Shown here one piece after another: positions 32,340 to 44,399 of a DNA stretch of 64,000 bases. Numbering within the stretch: position 1 is the stretch's first letter; the number at the start of each line of letters is the position of its first letter. The position numbers and the translations under genes are program-made. Under the pieces are notes generated by a model that saw only the letters and a list, made by a program, of their open reading frames with translations, did not search any database and had not been told where the DNA came from. This stretch comes from Nepenthes gracilis (taxonomy: Eukaryota; Streptophyta; Magnoliopsida; Caryophyllales; Nepenthaceae): NCBI GenBank assembly GCA_033239525.1, contig BSYO01000019.1, positions 6,887,087 through 6,951,086 on the forward strand. Reading direction: 5' to 3'.

Positions 32340-32344
32340 CTATT

Positions 32345-34860
32345 TCTACCTTATTCATCATACTATTCTACAAATCAAATAAAAAATATTAATTCTCACA
32401 TTATTCTATTCTAACAACCAAATATGGGAATAATAATTTTGATTCTATTCTCATCCTATTCTATTACCTGGAATAACTATTCTATTCCAACCTTATTCCA
32501 TTCCAACAACTAAACATACTGTTAGGATTTTTAGATCACACACAACACTTGTGCAATGAAAATGAACCCAAATCCTTCCATCAATTGTCGGCCACTAAGC
32601 ACCGTGAGAATACAAAGAAAAAAATCATACAACCAAATATATAAAATTATATAATAATATTTAATATGAAAAATTATTCTCAACTAAAAGAAAAATTATT
32701 GGATAAATCTTTTAAAAAATCTACTATAAAAACATCCAATTAAAAATATAATCCTCTCCGAGATATCTTCTAACAACAGGTCTAAATAATCGGTTGAATA
32801 TAACCCCTAATATATCTAGTGACCACATGAGAGAAAATATAATAAGAAAATAAATAACCAATTGATAATACGTCCTAATATTTAAGTTATAACAATATAT
32901 CCAAGTTTGGTGATGAATGAGACTCAAATTAAACATCAACCAAATACTAAATGTCTTTCTTATTTCTTTTTTCTCTCTTCATTCAGAGCTTCTTGTGTTA
33001 AATGATATCAAAATCTTGTCCAAAAATGCAATAGAGCTTTCTATAACAACATTAGCAAATATGTACCATTCGGGTGCATATCAAGCGTGCACCTCACACA
33101 CGTGCCCCTCAGGCTTGCCTGAGCTCAAGAGTCCCTATTATCCACATTGGTAGGCGACATAGACGCACATCAACCGCAATATTTGCTCAAATGAATCTCA
33201 CGTAAAATTGTCAGTGAATAGTGTCACTTAGCACGAAATGTTGTGCGAACCTCACGTGAAAATCTATAACAGCTTTAGAAGTGAAAGACAACACTTCCGA
33301 TAGTTATGAAATTTACAAAAAAATATTCCATAACCAAATACAAATAAGATGTAAATACTACAATAGTAGCTGGCAGATAGCAAGGGTTGACGGCAGAGGA
33401 CTGGTGGGGCTGGATGGCTGGTCAGCTGACCTCATCTAAGGAGATTGCAGGTGGGGAGGGCATCAGTAGTGGGTCACTAGCAACGACAGGTAGCCGGGAT
33501 AGGGCAGATGAGATTTGTTAATGATGAATACATTCATATTTTATATCAAGTTAATTATTTGTATTTCTCTGGTGAGGTAAGATTTGTATTTTATACATTC
33601 ATAAGATTTCTGTTTGTGGGTCATTTTCAACCAAATGATGTGATGGAAATAAGGTGGGGAATGAATATGATTAGTGATCTCTAATTCACATCTTCCTCCC
33701 AACCAAATATGGGCATATTAGATCCAATAAGTATTTAATTTTGGGTTACTTTCTTATAGGTCTCAAATTTATCAAACATACCAAATGAAAGTTCACTCGA
33801 TATTTGCATAAAGATTCACTAAAATGAAGAATTTCAATAGTGCAGGAAACAAGCATCAGATTGGCACATGCACACAAATTGGACAAAATGTCCACACCTA
33901 ATATCATATGAAGGACACATGTGCGTCAGCAAAATTTAGCCTTAGCGTTTGAATGATAACTTTGACATTCAAACCACCCCTAATGTGGAACTAGTAGTAT
34001 TCAGATGCTGAATACACTATTAAAAGAGAAACTGATTTCTAAGTCAATTTTGAGCTATTCAAATACAAAGGGGTGCCAACGTGGAGAGAGAAAAAAAGGA
34101 AGGGGAAGGTTTAGACATCCATTTGTGATCCAATTTATTATCCATTATTCGCTAATATTAAGTATGTTGTTCTATCTTATGTTATAGAAAATATTACCGA
34201 TTGTTTATTTTTCCTTATATTTTTTGTTTGGTTGCTAAAATGTTATGTTTAATATTAATAAATTCTTTACACGTATTGTGATTGTAAATAGACTTGCTTA
34301 AAGGGTGTTATTTTGTAACCGGTTCTACACACCATTGCCTTGCTGAATGAGGTTTATAATTTCAGGAAATCTACACCATGCAAGGAAGAGTTAATGGAGG
34401 GCATTTTGGTGGCTAAGGTATTCGGTCCTTGATTAGGATTAGCACCTTTATTGTTCATGAGGACTAATTTAACAAAAATGGTGCTGACCACAAGGCTAAG
34501 GTGGTCACTCTTCTTCCAATTTGCGATTCTAATGTCACACACCTTGTCAAGCATGTGTTCTTAGTCATTCTTACATCGGCCAAGAGCACAACTAACACCT
34601 AAAATAGGTGCAATTTTTTCAGTAATGGCAATGCTAAGGGCTAGAGGTAAGTCGCATGTAGCATTTGCTTCCAATTTTGGGGAAACTCAACTCTCAACCT
34701 CTCCAAGTTGATCTTTTGCTCCAAGATGATGCAGAAGTGGACAAACTTATGGATCGATGGACTGCTTCCCCAGAAACAAGGATGCTCTTCACAATTAAAA
34801 AAGCGAGGGTAAAACTGATGCAGAGTGTCCTTATGGCGATAGAGTATTCAACGCATAGAT
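32345..34860. other. Intergenic sequence; possible MITE remnant at its left end
   Basis: No gene is supported. 32345-32520 is rich in TATTCTATTCC/CCATTCCAACAACTAAACAT words typical of small inverted-repeat elements, and with 20640-20827 it forms the interrupted target of element 2; a matching inverted end was not proved. A direct duplication of about 20 bases, ATATGGTGACAAATGGTC, lies at 34860-34900. Confidence 0.4.
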
Positions 34861-34869
34861 ATATGGTGA

Positions 34870-36440
34870 CAAATGGTCGATATATGGTGACAAATGGTCA
34901 CCTCGAACGGTGCCGCATGAGGGACAAGGAATTAGGTGGGAAATCCATTCACAAGGACCAAAATGCTTGCAGAAGATGCACAGGTTTGGACAAGAAGATT
35001 GTTTGGGATACAAAAGAAGAGTAAAGCGTGTTGAACAATGCCTCATTCTAGCCTACCAAAGGCTTTTTCAAGGCCAGGCTTGAAATCATCCATTCCTTGG
35101 ACGTATTTTTTATTAATAAAAGAATAAACGATCTCATTGAAGATAGTAATTTGATCCCTAGACTTCCTACCCTACAGTTGCCATTGATGTTATGGAGGTA
35201 GGGCTCCAAACAAATCACTGTACCCTTTATAACGATATACTGTATGTGACACTGCAGAGGCAAATATGTGACACTGAAGAGTGGAACATGTAGAAGTGGA
35301 GTAGCAAACCATCCGGTTTGGAGTGCTTTAAGAGTCTACAGAGAGAAAAGAGCCTGAATAATTTCCTCACTTGAAGGTCTAGCTCAGAGGGCCTGATGCG
35401 ACAAGGCAGATGAGTAAAATATGCAAAAGGGTTTGCTAGACAGACATCTCAGTTGGGAGGATAACTAAAGCCTCAGTTGCGTGACAATTTCTTAAATAGC
35501 TCTATAAGGCTTGTTTTTTAAGTCTTCCCCTAGTTTGACCCAGTCCCTACTCAGATTACGAACAGAATTAATGGGTAGTCTGTGTCAGGTCTCCCACAGA
35601 CAACTTAACTTGACCTTTGTGTTTAAAAAAAAAACCTCCTTTAAGGAGAACATTTGTCAGCACATGAAGGAGTTTTTCCTCCAGCCTAATGCGGTAGGGT
35701 TAGGGTTTGGGTTCAGATCATATGCGACTTTCATTTGGAGACCATTTAACTGCTTGATCAGCTTGTGCTTCCATTGGAAAAAAATTTCCAAATTCTTCAC
35801 ATTGCAGTTTTTAGGTATCTGGGAAGTTGCAAAGCTTATGGCAGAACTCGTTATAAGAGGGAAAGCTTGACAAAACAGTCAAGTTTTCCCCCACTTTAAC
35901 CAAGAAGTCAAATGTTTAAATAAAAGAACAAATCTTGCTGTATTATAGTGGTAATGTTGTATATAACTAAGCCTTCTCAGAGTCCATTAAGGGAAAAGCC
36001 TCATACATTGGGCCACCCACTGATCATAAAACCAATTGTGGACTCCAAATCGTTTGCAACCACACCATCCAACCTTTGTTAAATGATCATGACACCTTCT
36101 TAGACAAATTTTTGTAATTTGCCATTGTGCTGTCATTAGGGTTTGCACTCCCTGCACTCCAAAGGAAATATGATGTTGTCAAAGTCACCAAGAGTGACCC
36201 TGTGGCATCAACAATGGCTGAAAATTCACATATAATCCCAAAATTCATTTAGTAGGACTAGGTTTGGGGAAGCATAAATGCCAGAAATTAGAATAGGCGT
36301 TGGACAATTTCTAACCTTTATAGTGAGAGCCAAATCCAGAGACATGGACTGTGTCCTTCCCTTCATTCCATTAGATCCAAAGACCATCAAATAACTTGAT
36401 TGCATCAATGAGTTCCAAAAGGTCAAAACCAAGTTGAGTG
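34870..36440 (-). pseudogene. Decayed LINE (non-LTR retrotransposon) with endonuclease and RT fragments
   Basis: On the minus strand 36432-36226 encodes words such as NGMKGRTQSMSLDLAL and ISGIYASPNLVLLNEFWDYM, followed near 36190-36140 by VTLGDFDNIIFPLECRECKP. That matches the GDFN region of plant L1-type endonucleases. Near 35160-35045 the translation QITIFNEIVYSFINKK and then DDFKPGLEKAFGR resembles the LINE RT block usually ending in KAYDR. The part between is full of stops. No 3' tail or target duplication was found. The endonuclease call is firmer than the RT call. Confidence 0.65.
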
Positions 36441-36924
36441 CACGACGCTCTTATATCATGAGGTCAAGAAAAAGTCAGATATATACAATATTACTCCTGT
36501 ATTTAAAGAGGCTATTTTCATGGCAAAGGTCAAAACCAAGCAAACTACTGATTTTGATAGCACAATCACCTGAAACTGAATGCGACCATCGGCCTGTATT
36601 TAGTTTTATGTTCATGGAAGGCTTGAAGGAATCTAGAGTTTTCCGCCTCACAAGAAGAGCATGTGAAGACTAAGGTTTGCTATAAAACATGCAAATGAAG
36701 ACAACTCCCGCTGACACACAAGATGGCAATAAATTCATGTGTGCATGTAGTACTCTAGATGTTTGCATGAAGTCAGCCTCATTTAAAGGAATTGCATGCA
36801 GAGAATCAGTATCTTCCAATTTGCATTAGTTTTCAAGGGTTGAATCGTACAAGCACCTTTTGATGAATAGTTAGGACTGAATTTGGGCAAAGAAATGTGC
36901 ATAGTAGTGGCTATAGGTAATCCT

Positions 36925-39798
36925 TCATCGGAATATGGAATCTTTTATGGTACTCACAATGGTTGCAGGACTCTGTGTACCATCAACTTGAAGAACTCCT
37001 TCAGAAGCATCAATAGCGAGTAAATCTAACTGAGATCGCAAAAGGGAACCAGGCATGAAATGCTTTGCCTCTGCAGCTCGTTTGTTCAGCCGGTCAGTGA
37101 GTATCTCGGCAGAAACATCCAGAAGAACAAATTTCACCCAACTAGCAGGAGTTCCTGACTGATACCTCGGATAAGCTTTCCTAAGGATTTCCCTGTAGTT
37201 ATTTTTCAAGGCTGAACAAGCAAGAACTACAGTTTTCCCACTAGCTATGTACTCTGCCAAGGCATTATGCAGTGCCTCAAGCCAAGGAATCCGATCCTCA
37301 TCAATGAGAGGAATCCCATTCATCATCTTTTCTGTTCAAAAAGCATATAACATCAGATAGAAATAAAAATAGAAAAAATTCTTATTTCACCGTGTCTATA
37401 ATTTTGATGACTATAAATTGAGATAGAAACAAGTTAAAACTTTCTATCAGTGGGAAAGGAACAATGAGATTAAGTATGGCACATAGTTCAAATTCTACCT
37501 TTGTTAGACTCTGAGTGGAAATCATCAGCGTCGAGAAAGTCACAGTTCATCCCTTCTGCCAGAAGCTTTCCTATTGTCCTATAGAAAAGTATATGAAATG
37601 CAGTTTTGAGTGATGATTACAATAATGTGAATGCAAAGATAAATAAAGATGAGGAACACATTAATTCAGCACAACAAATTTTCATTACTATCCTTTATAG
37701 TCAAAATAGGACTTTGCTAAGCGGGAATTTACCTTTCTTTTTGAATTCTTAAATTGGTGAAACGCAGCAAACTCCAGTGGTAAGGAGCTTCCCCACTACT
37801 CGAGATCAGAAAACTTGTAGTATAGGAAATAGAGCAGCTGATTCAATATGATATTATTTACTGACTTCATCCCTACTAAATGCAGCAAGGATTCTATGAT
37901 CAGTTTGTTTTTACCACTAAGATTCTACATAGCCCCACTAAAACTTACATAGAAGTGTTATTTGAGTATACACTTACTGAAAAACTTTAGAATTGTAATA
38001 GAAGGACACTCTTTCCAGATAAGAGATTTCCTTTTAGCTCATAGAATGAGCTATTCAGAAAAGCTCGAAATTGGATCTTCAGCCAAAAACATCTTGAAAT
38101 CTCAATTTAGGATTTTTCTTTAGTGAGGGAAGATAATGCAAAAAAAATTACATCCAATGATACAAAACCTTGATATTTTGTCCCTTCATACAGCTTCCCA
38201 TTTTAAAAATCTTCTATAGCAGGAAAGAGGTTCAGAAAGGCAAGCCAAACAGGTAGTTAGGTTGACCTTCTCTATAGCATAAAGTCTTTGACATCTAAGT
38301 AACAGATCCATCAAGGTAGAAGAGTCTACTTGCTTTTGCATCTTATCCAATCAGACCAAGTGAGACACTCTCTACTACGTTTTATTGCCATGGACAAATT
38401 TCTTTTATCATTGCATTTCACCGGAAAACCCCAGGCAACATCAATAACAGTTTTCCCTATATGTTGAACCATTCATGTGAATAAAAAATTTACCAGCCAA
38501 ACCTTTTGGCAGAAGATAATGACAGAGAAACAGCATAGATTTGCACCACCAAAACAAAACTGAATTCTAAATATGTCAACCAAGTTATGTTTCAGATTAT
38601 CTAGCTTATGCAACCCCCACTGAACATCAGAACATAGAACCCCATGATGTCAAATTTTACAGAAATGGAGACTGATTGCCAACACTTCGAAGGTGAATGT
38701 GTGAGTTGAGAAATAGCATGAATTCAGACTTGCAACCCGATGTTCTTGAATATTTTCTCCCCTTTTATGTCAAGAAGATAAGGAGGGGCCAGAGGATACC
38801 TCATACATTTTGAGCTCATGACCTCAATTTGGTAAGGAACTTGAATGCTGCAAGATCAACAGCTCATTTGCATAGTGAAACAGTTTGAGCTACATGCTTA
38901 ATCCTAGGTATAGGGTTGACATGAAATGTTGGCAAGCCATACCTAGACAAAAATATACTCTTAGCGGTATACTACATGAGATCCCTATTTGGATTTTACT
39001 AACACTTGAAGATCGAGATAGAACAATAAACTGTCAATACTTAAGATCCAATAAAGTGTCGAGCCAAAATCAAGCATTCACAAGCTGGGTGATAACCCCA
39101 ATGGCAGGCCTAGGATTTTTCTTTAGTGAGGGAAGATAATGCAAAAAGTAAATTACATCCAATGATATAAAAATTAATGATATTTTATAAAAGACATATT
39201 AGTTCCCATTCTTAAAAATCTCAAAATGTTCATAACAAAAATAAGATTTTCCTGACTAAGAAGAATCAAGTTTAAACAGTTTGATATTGATAAGCCAGCA
39301 CTGCTTAGAGGTTAAATTTTCTTTTGATATCACAATTTTTTTGTGCCAGTTAATCTGCTATCAGAAAGTGAAAAGGAAGACAACAGATTATCATTTAGAA
39401 TTCCAGTTTTGGTTGTGTAGAGTTGTAACAATGAAATATATACGAACATTAAGCTATTAATTGGAAATTACAAGGTGCTGCTATAAGATGCTTATTTGAT
39501 TTTGGTGAAAAAGAAACCATGTTAGTCAAGCTTCCACTTTGGGTATATACTGAAAATTTTCAACCAATAATGTGATATTTGCACTTGTCCAAAACAAATT
39601 GGTGCAACACTTGGGCAATGTCTTGGCTAAAGAAAGATTAAAAAGGCAAAAAATTGGTATAAAAGCTGAGTAATGAGATGCCAAAAGAAAAATGGAAAAG
39701 GAAAAAGGGCAACAAAATGAAGACATTCTTTGAACGCCACATCTTGAGGCAAACAAAATTACGCCATGGCCAACAAGCAATACCAATACTTGCGAGTT

Positions 39799-39839
<41 letters not shown>

Positions 39840-40235
39840 CATATATATATATACATATATATACATGATGAGTTTTTCACTAGGTTATAATACGCCGGAG
39901 AGTCAATGTACAAATGATCCCGTGGCAAAACTGAAAGTAGTAACCAACAATTTTGAGCAGGGATGTGAGTATTATGAGAGTCTATCTATAGTAAGCAGCA
40001 TCATAGACCATGAAATGCCAGATTGAAGAAACTCGTGGAAATGTAAACAACATACTAATCAAAGCTTGAAGACTTACGTTTTTCCAGCGCCACTAACACC
40101 CATAATCACAATGGCTGCACCTTCATGATCACAACCACAAGATGGAAACAGAGAATTTCAGCAAATCCAACAACTATAATACTCATTTTCTGGGAGCCTA
40201 GCGGGGTAGGTAATACCTGGTTTAAGAGAAGCCAT
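36925..40235 (-). CDS. Gluconokinase gene, four exons
   Basis: Gluconokinase phosphorylates D-gluconate to 6-phosphogluconate with ATP, feeding the pentose phosphate pathway. Exons on the minus strand: 40235-40217 (ATG, MASLKP), 40120-40078 (AAIVIMGVSGAGK, Walker A), 37578-37499 (TIGKLLAEGMNCDFLDADDF then HSESNK) and 37331-36925. The last contains KMMNGIPLIDEDRIPWLEAL, VLACSALKNNYREILRKAYP, VKFVLLDVSAEILTDRLNKR and HFMPGSLLRSQLDLL. All junctions are GT-AG and keep frame; the first is CCA G|GT...AG|GT GCA. The product is about 182 residues, close to the usual 170-190. The second intron is about 2.5 kb and holds simple repeats. No frame damage is seen. A chromovirus (element 3) starts about 320 bp upstream of the ATG, so the promoter is displaced or altered. 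The small first exon is the least certain part. Confidence 0.9.
38106..38165. repeat. Direct repeat in gluconokinase intron 2, copy at 39113
   Basis: TAGGATTTTTCTTTAGTGAG, then GGAAGATAATGCAAAAA and ATTACATCCAATGATA recur almost exactly at 39113-39170, about 1 kb away. Both copies are in the same direction, so this is either two insertions of one short element or a local duplication. Confidence 0.75.
39802..39870. repeat. (CT)17 and TA/CATA microsatellite in gluconokinase intron 2
   Basis: A CT dinucleotide run (39802-39836) is followed by an ATAT/ACATAT run. On the transcribed (minus) strand it is GA-rich. It is a likely site of length polymorphism. Confidence 0.9.
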
Positions 40236-40558
40236 GCGTGATCAACAAATTAGATGTGCAGAGAATCCCTGCCATTCACCCAAAAAGTTAAAGAGATCAA
40301 TTAAATTTTATGTCCAAATGAAAACCAGAACCCACAAACCCCCAAAAAAATTAATTAAAAAGAAAGAAGCAGACAGTAGCGGTGTTGGTGAGATGGTAGG
40401 GATGAGGTTGCAGGGGCGGTGGTGAGAGTGGTGGTAGAGGTGGGGATTGGGTGGTGGCGACGTTTATAAGTCAGCTTCCTCCCGATTGAAAAAAACGAAA
40501 GCAGTTTCCTTCTTTGGGTAATCATTATTTCTATCAGATGAAGACCTGGAAAAGATAT

Positions 40559-41066
40559 TGTTGCAGACGCTTACAGAGTTCGTCATCAACCGCACCGGTT
40601 GCGTCCAAAATTATAAACCATAGACAAAATCAGAAGAAAATTAGGAAGGGAAGGAGTTTAGGTTGAGGGTAGAAGAAGAGAAAAGAAAATTTTGAGAGGG
40701 TAGAAGAGAAGGATCGAGCAACAAAGACAGAGAAGGCGAAAGGAGAGGAACAGAAGAGGGAAAATTCTTTTTTGATTCTAATAACCGTGTGTACATGGTT
40801 ATATGTTGGCCTAAGGGCCCAATTAATATATGAACGTGTAACAGAATAACAAACAGAATATATAACTAAAAAGGGAATGAAAAAAACTAGTAACAATAAG
40901 TTGGTAATAATAATAAAGAAATTATAAAGTAATTAATAATAATAATAATAATAATAGTTATATGTAGTCGTAATATTTTTGATGTGTTTGTACGGTTCTG
41001 GTGATTTTCTGAGAGCTCAACTGGCTCGGGGGTACTGTAACTTTAGCGGCGATGAGGCCAGTAATA
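40559..41066 (-). repeat. 3' LTR of element 3
   Basis: It matches 45476-45986 in order: TTGCAGACGCT, CAGACGGTCA-free AATCAGAAGAAAATT, GGAAGGGAAGGAGTT, a GAGAGG-rich stretch, GATTCTAATAAC, an AATAATAAT run and GGCGATGAGGCCAGTAA. On the minus strand a purine tract (GATGAGGAGGGTAA) lies directly before its start at 41066. It is the closest element sequence to the gluconokinase ATG. Confidence 0.9.
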
Positions 41067-41079
41067 TTACCCTCCTCAT

Positions 41080-41300
41080 CAAATAAAATCTTGTCTTCAT
41101 TGTTGAAAGTAGAAAAATCCTTAATAAATTCAATGGCCGATTCCCACGTAACTTCTTTAGCGGATTGAGACTGCCACTGGACTAGAAATTGAGAGACGAA
41201 AGCACCTTATTGGAGAACCTTGTAGAAACCTATAATCTAGAATGGAAATAGGATCGGCCGAGTTTCCAAAGTATCCTACGGTAAAGTGATCGGTTGACTA
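41080..41300 (-). pseudogene. Chromodomain-like C-terminus of element 3 integrase
   Basis: The minus strand reads VSQFLVQWQSQSAKEVTWES and then AIEFIKDF, which fits the aromatic/acidic end of a retroelement chromodomain (usually VQW-GL--EATWE). It lies downstream of the integrase in the expected place for chromoviruses. In host biology such domains guide integration to particular chromatin. Stops interrupt the join to integrase. Confidence 0.65.
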
Positions 41301-41379
41301 GGTGCTTCCGCACGACCTCATTTAAACAAGGAGACAAGAAAAATATTATGAATACAAGAATATAAGCGGTATGTCACTG

Positions 41380-42408
41380 GTCCGATTTGTTTCATAATGC
41401 AGAAGGGGCCGTTATATCGTTTAGCCAACTTATTGGATTGTCAATGAGCCACTGTAGATTACCAGTAAGGTTGAAGCTTGACATAAATCTAGTCTCCCAC
41501 CTAAAATTCCCTGTTGGAACGATGAGCATCAGCTTGGTTCTTCATGCGAAGCCGTGCTTGTTAAAGATTCGTCTTGAGCCGAGCAAGCAGGGTAGCACGA
41601 GAAGTTAGCAGATCATCCACAGCAACAATTGATGAGGTGACGTGGATGTAATCTGCTAAAGAAGGTGGAGGTATGCCATACATCGCCTCAAACGGACTCA
41701 TTTTGATAGACGAGTGCCATGCGGTATTATAACTCGATTCCGCCCAAGGTAAAAATCAAACCTATGTGGAAGGATTCTCAGCCACGAAACAATGCAGATA
41801 ATCCTCTAAACAACGGTTGACTACTTCTGTTTCTCCATCCGTTTGAGGATGATAGGAACTACTACCGGATAAATTAGTACCCCACAATTTAAAAAGTTTC
41901 TTCTAGAATTTGCTCATAAAAACAGGGTCTCGGTCAGAAATGATTTCAGTGGACATCCCGTGCAATCGGCAGACCTCCTAAACAAAAACGGTAGCCAAGT
42001 TTTTTGCCGAGAAATGGATATGGAGTGCCGAGAAGTGGGTATATTTAGATAGTCGGTCCACCACTATAATTATGATGATTTTTCCTCCCAGGTTGGCAGA
42101 TGAGTGATAAAGTCCATGGATAGTGAATCACAAATTTTTCCAGGAATGGGAAGATGCTGCAGTTTCCCTTGGGGAGCCGCATTGAGGGCCTTGACTTACT
42201 GGCAAGTAGTGCACCAAGAAATATACTCACGGATGTTGTTAGGCATGTGGGGCCAATAAAAATTAGTTGATATTATAACGAGAGTTCGCTGGAATCCCTC
42301 ATGTCCCCCGAGTGGTGAATCATGATACTCATGTAAAATTAGGTCCTGCAATGCGGAATCAGTGAGTACTAAAAGTCTACCTTTGAAGAAAATTAGACCA
42401 TCACGCAC
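41380..42408 (-). pseudogene. Integrase of element 3, broken
   Basis: The N-terminal zinc finger is clear: LILHEYHDSPLGGHEGFQRT (HH) and YWPHMPNNIREYISWCTTCQ (CC). Core words for the D-D-E region are scattered over 42100-41700 in several frames. The C-terminal YVKLQPYW and KLAKRYNGPF-like block near 41460-41400 is the GPY/F module. Numerous stops make it non-functional. Confidence 0.8.
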
Positions 42409-42599
42409 TAAATAGTGCTCAAAGTTACCTAGCCGGTCCTAGATGGCGGCCAACAATTCGGCTGAAGTTGGATTTTTAGTGTAAAAATTGCAGAGGGCGG
42501 CGATCAGGCCCACCACTAGCCTTGAAGATGCACACAGAGCCTGATAGGAGGCCTCTGGTAGTCAAGATAAGGCATCAGCCAGTCAATTTTCCCTTCCAG

Positions 42600-43933
42600 G
42601 TTTGTAAGTAATCTCGAAATCATATCTCAATAACTTGGTAATCCATTGTTGTTGCTCCGAAATGTGAATGGTCTTGCTTAATAGGACCTTAAGGGGTCGG
42701 TGATCAGTTTGAATAATAAATTTCGCTCCCAACAGGTATTGTCGTCATTTCTTCATTGCCTCTGCTATGCCGCAAAGCTACAAGATGTCTGTGGAGGCGG
42801 TTTGCAGTATGGGGCTTAACAACACTAAAGAATGCAATCAAGTGTTCGGCTTGCATCAGCCACAGCTCAATGCTATTTTCGGATGCATCGGTTTGGATAA
42901 CAAATGATTTGAAAAAGTCTGGTAAAGTCAAGACAAGAGTGGTTGTCAGGGCAGTTTTGAGAACATTGAAAGCTATCGTTGCTTCTGTGGACCACACAAA
43001 GGCATCCTTCCAAAATAATTGGTTGAGGGGCGCTGTAATTTGGGCATAATAGGCTACGAACCATTGATAATATCCGACTAACCCTAAGAAGCCACACAGC
43101 TGTTTAACATTGGTAGGTTCGGGCCATCGTTGCACAGCGTCAATTTTAGCAGGATCCACCGCGACACCCCGTTTTGAGACAATGTGTCCCAAATAAGTTA
43201 TCGAGGTGCGCCCAAACTCACATTTGTTGTGTTTGGCATAAAAAATCTGGTCCCACAGAATTTGGAGCACCCGAACAAGATGATCACAGTGTTGCTCCCA
43301 AGTGGGGCTATAAACTAGAATGGCATCGAAGAATACTAGCACAAACTTATAGAGAACAAAACGGAAAATAGTATTTATTTCAAATTGGAAGGTGGAATGA
43401 GCATTTGAAAGGCCAAAAGGCATCACTAAGAACTCATAGTGCCCCTCGTGGGTTCTGAAAGCTGTCTTATGTACGTCGGCAACCTGCATCCACATCTGGT
43501 GATATCCAGATCGCAAGTACAGCTTCGAAAACACACGGACTCTATGAAGCTAGTCTAGCAACTCATCACGGTCGGTATGGAGAACCGATCTTTAATTGTA
43601 ATAGCATTAAGTGCTCGGTAGTCCACACAGAGATGCCAACTGCCATCATTCTTTTTAACTAACAAAACTGGGAAAGAAAATGGGCTAGTACTCGGCTGAA
43701 TGACGCCTTCCGCACTCATTTCATGAATTGTGGTGGTTAGTCAAACGATGTGGAGACAACCCATGTGGAAGCTCAAATATGTCGACAAAGGAAGAAAGGA
43801 GTTCGCAGTGCATATGGATAATCTGAGAGTTGAAGTTTGAGGGAAATTGGGTGGGGTCAAATAACACAACCAAATGGGTGGCCCGGGGGGCTTCTTGTCT
43901 TGGTAGAATGGTTAGTTGGAAGTAAGAGGCCAC
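42600..43933 (-). pseudogene. Reverse transcriptase and RNase H of element 3, broken
   Basis: RT starts in a fragment with ELLSSFVDIFELPHGLSPHR (43933-43721). It continues after stops as FSKLYLRSGYHQMWMQVADV, TAFRTHEGHYEFLVMPFGLS and VLVFFDAILVYSPTWEQHCD, where the catalytic YxDD appears as FFDA. HIVSKRGVAVDPAKIDAVQR and LPDFFKSFVIQTDASENSIE (RNase H start) follow. The open stretch 43534-42704 (276 codons) is the longest pol piece of this element. The DD-to-DA change and downstream breaks indicate inactivity. Confidence 0.9.
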
Positions 43934-43971
43934 AAATTGGGTGAAGTCATCTCACTTCAATTGTTCTAACG

Positions 43972-44187
43972 TCATGGTGGAGACAGAAGCCAGTGGCAAG
44001 CCATGTATGTTAGTCTCATGCCCACCATGGTGAAACTCATCCATAATATCCAGTAATCAAACAACACGAGTCCGATTGTTGCTGGCCATTGTATTCCAAA
44101 TACAAGACCAGCCTCATATATTGGCAGCAGATAGAGATCAATATCAAAGTAGGCTTGCCCTAAGGTGATTGAAACTTTGGTACACAA
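43972..44187 (-). pseudogene. Protease domain end of element 3
   Basis: VSITLGQAYFDIDLYLLPIY then GLVFGIQWPATIGLVLFDYW matches the chromoviral protease C-terminal part (usually V-VTLG---F--DLYVLP, then V-GVQWL--LG). It cuts the polyprotein. The catalytic DSG part is not cleanly readable upstream. Confidence 0.7.
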
Positions 44188-44399
44188 TCATTCACATCTC
44201 AGTAAAGCCCCATTTTCTACGGTGACGTTGAGGTGGTGACAAGGCTCAATCGAAAGCCCGAAATGACTCCCTACAATCATAAGGTGGAAGGGACAAAATG
44301 TCCTTCTAAAGCATGGAGAAAAATGGTTGGGATGGCCTTGGGTGGTGGAGGTGATAGGTCGATTTCTTAGAGATGTTTGGCCATATCCTTGGGTTCCTC

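Larger units (their letters stand above)
20828..32344 (-). mobile_element. Element 2: Tat-lineage Ty3/gypsy element, full length, with CTATT target duplications
   Basis: LTRs at 20833-22086 and 31050-32339 bound an internal region. From right to left (minus strand) it holds a primer-binding site, gag, protease, RT, RNase H, archaeal-type RNase H, integrase, a conserved non-coding block, a hairpin array, an antisense spliced ORF on the plus strand, a W-box repeat array and a polypurine tract. The five bases CTATT occur immediately outside both ends (20828-20832 and 32340-32344), as expected for one integration event. The LTRs look roughly 90% or more alike by eye. The coding frames contain several frameshifts and stops, but the second RNase H with the integrase N-terminus is open for 258 codons. 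It is related to element 1 but has different LTR U3 sequence. Confidence 0.95.

Noticed and set aside
35697..35716. TAGGGTTAGGGTTTGGG, telomere-like
   Set aside because: Only about two and a half units occur; it is a chance match or a telobox-like word, not telomeric DNA.
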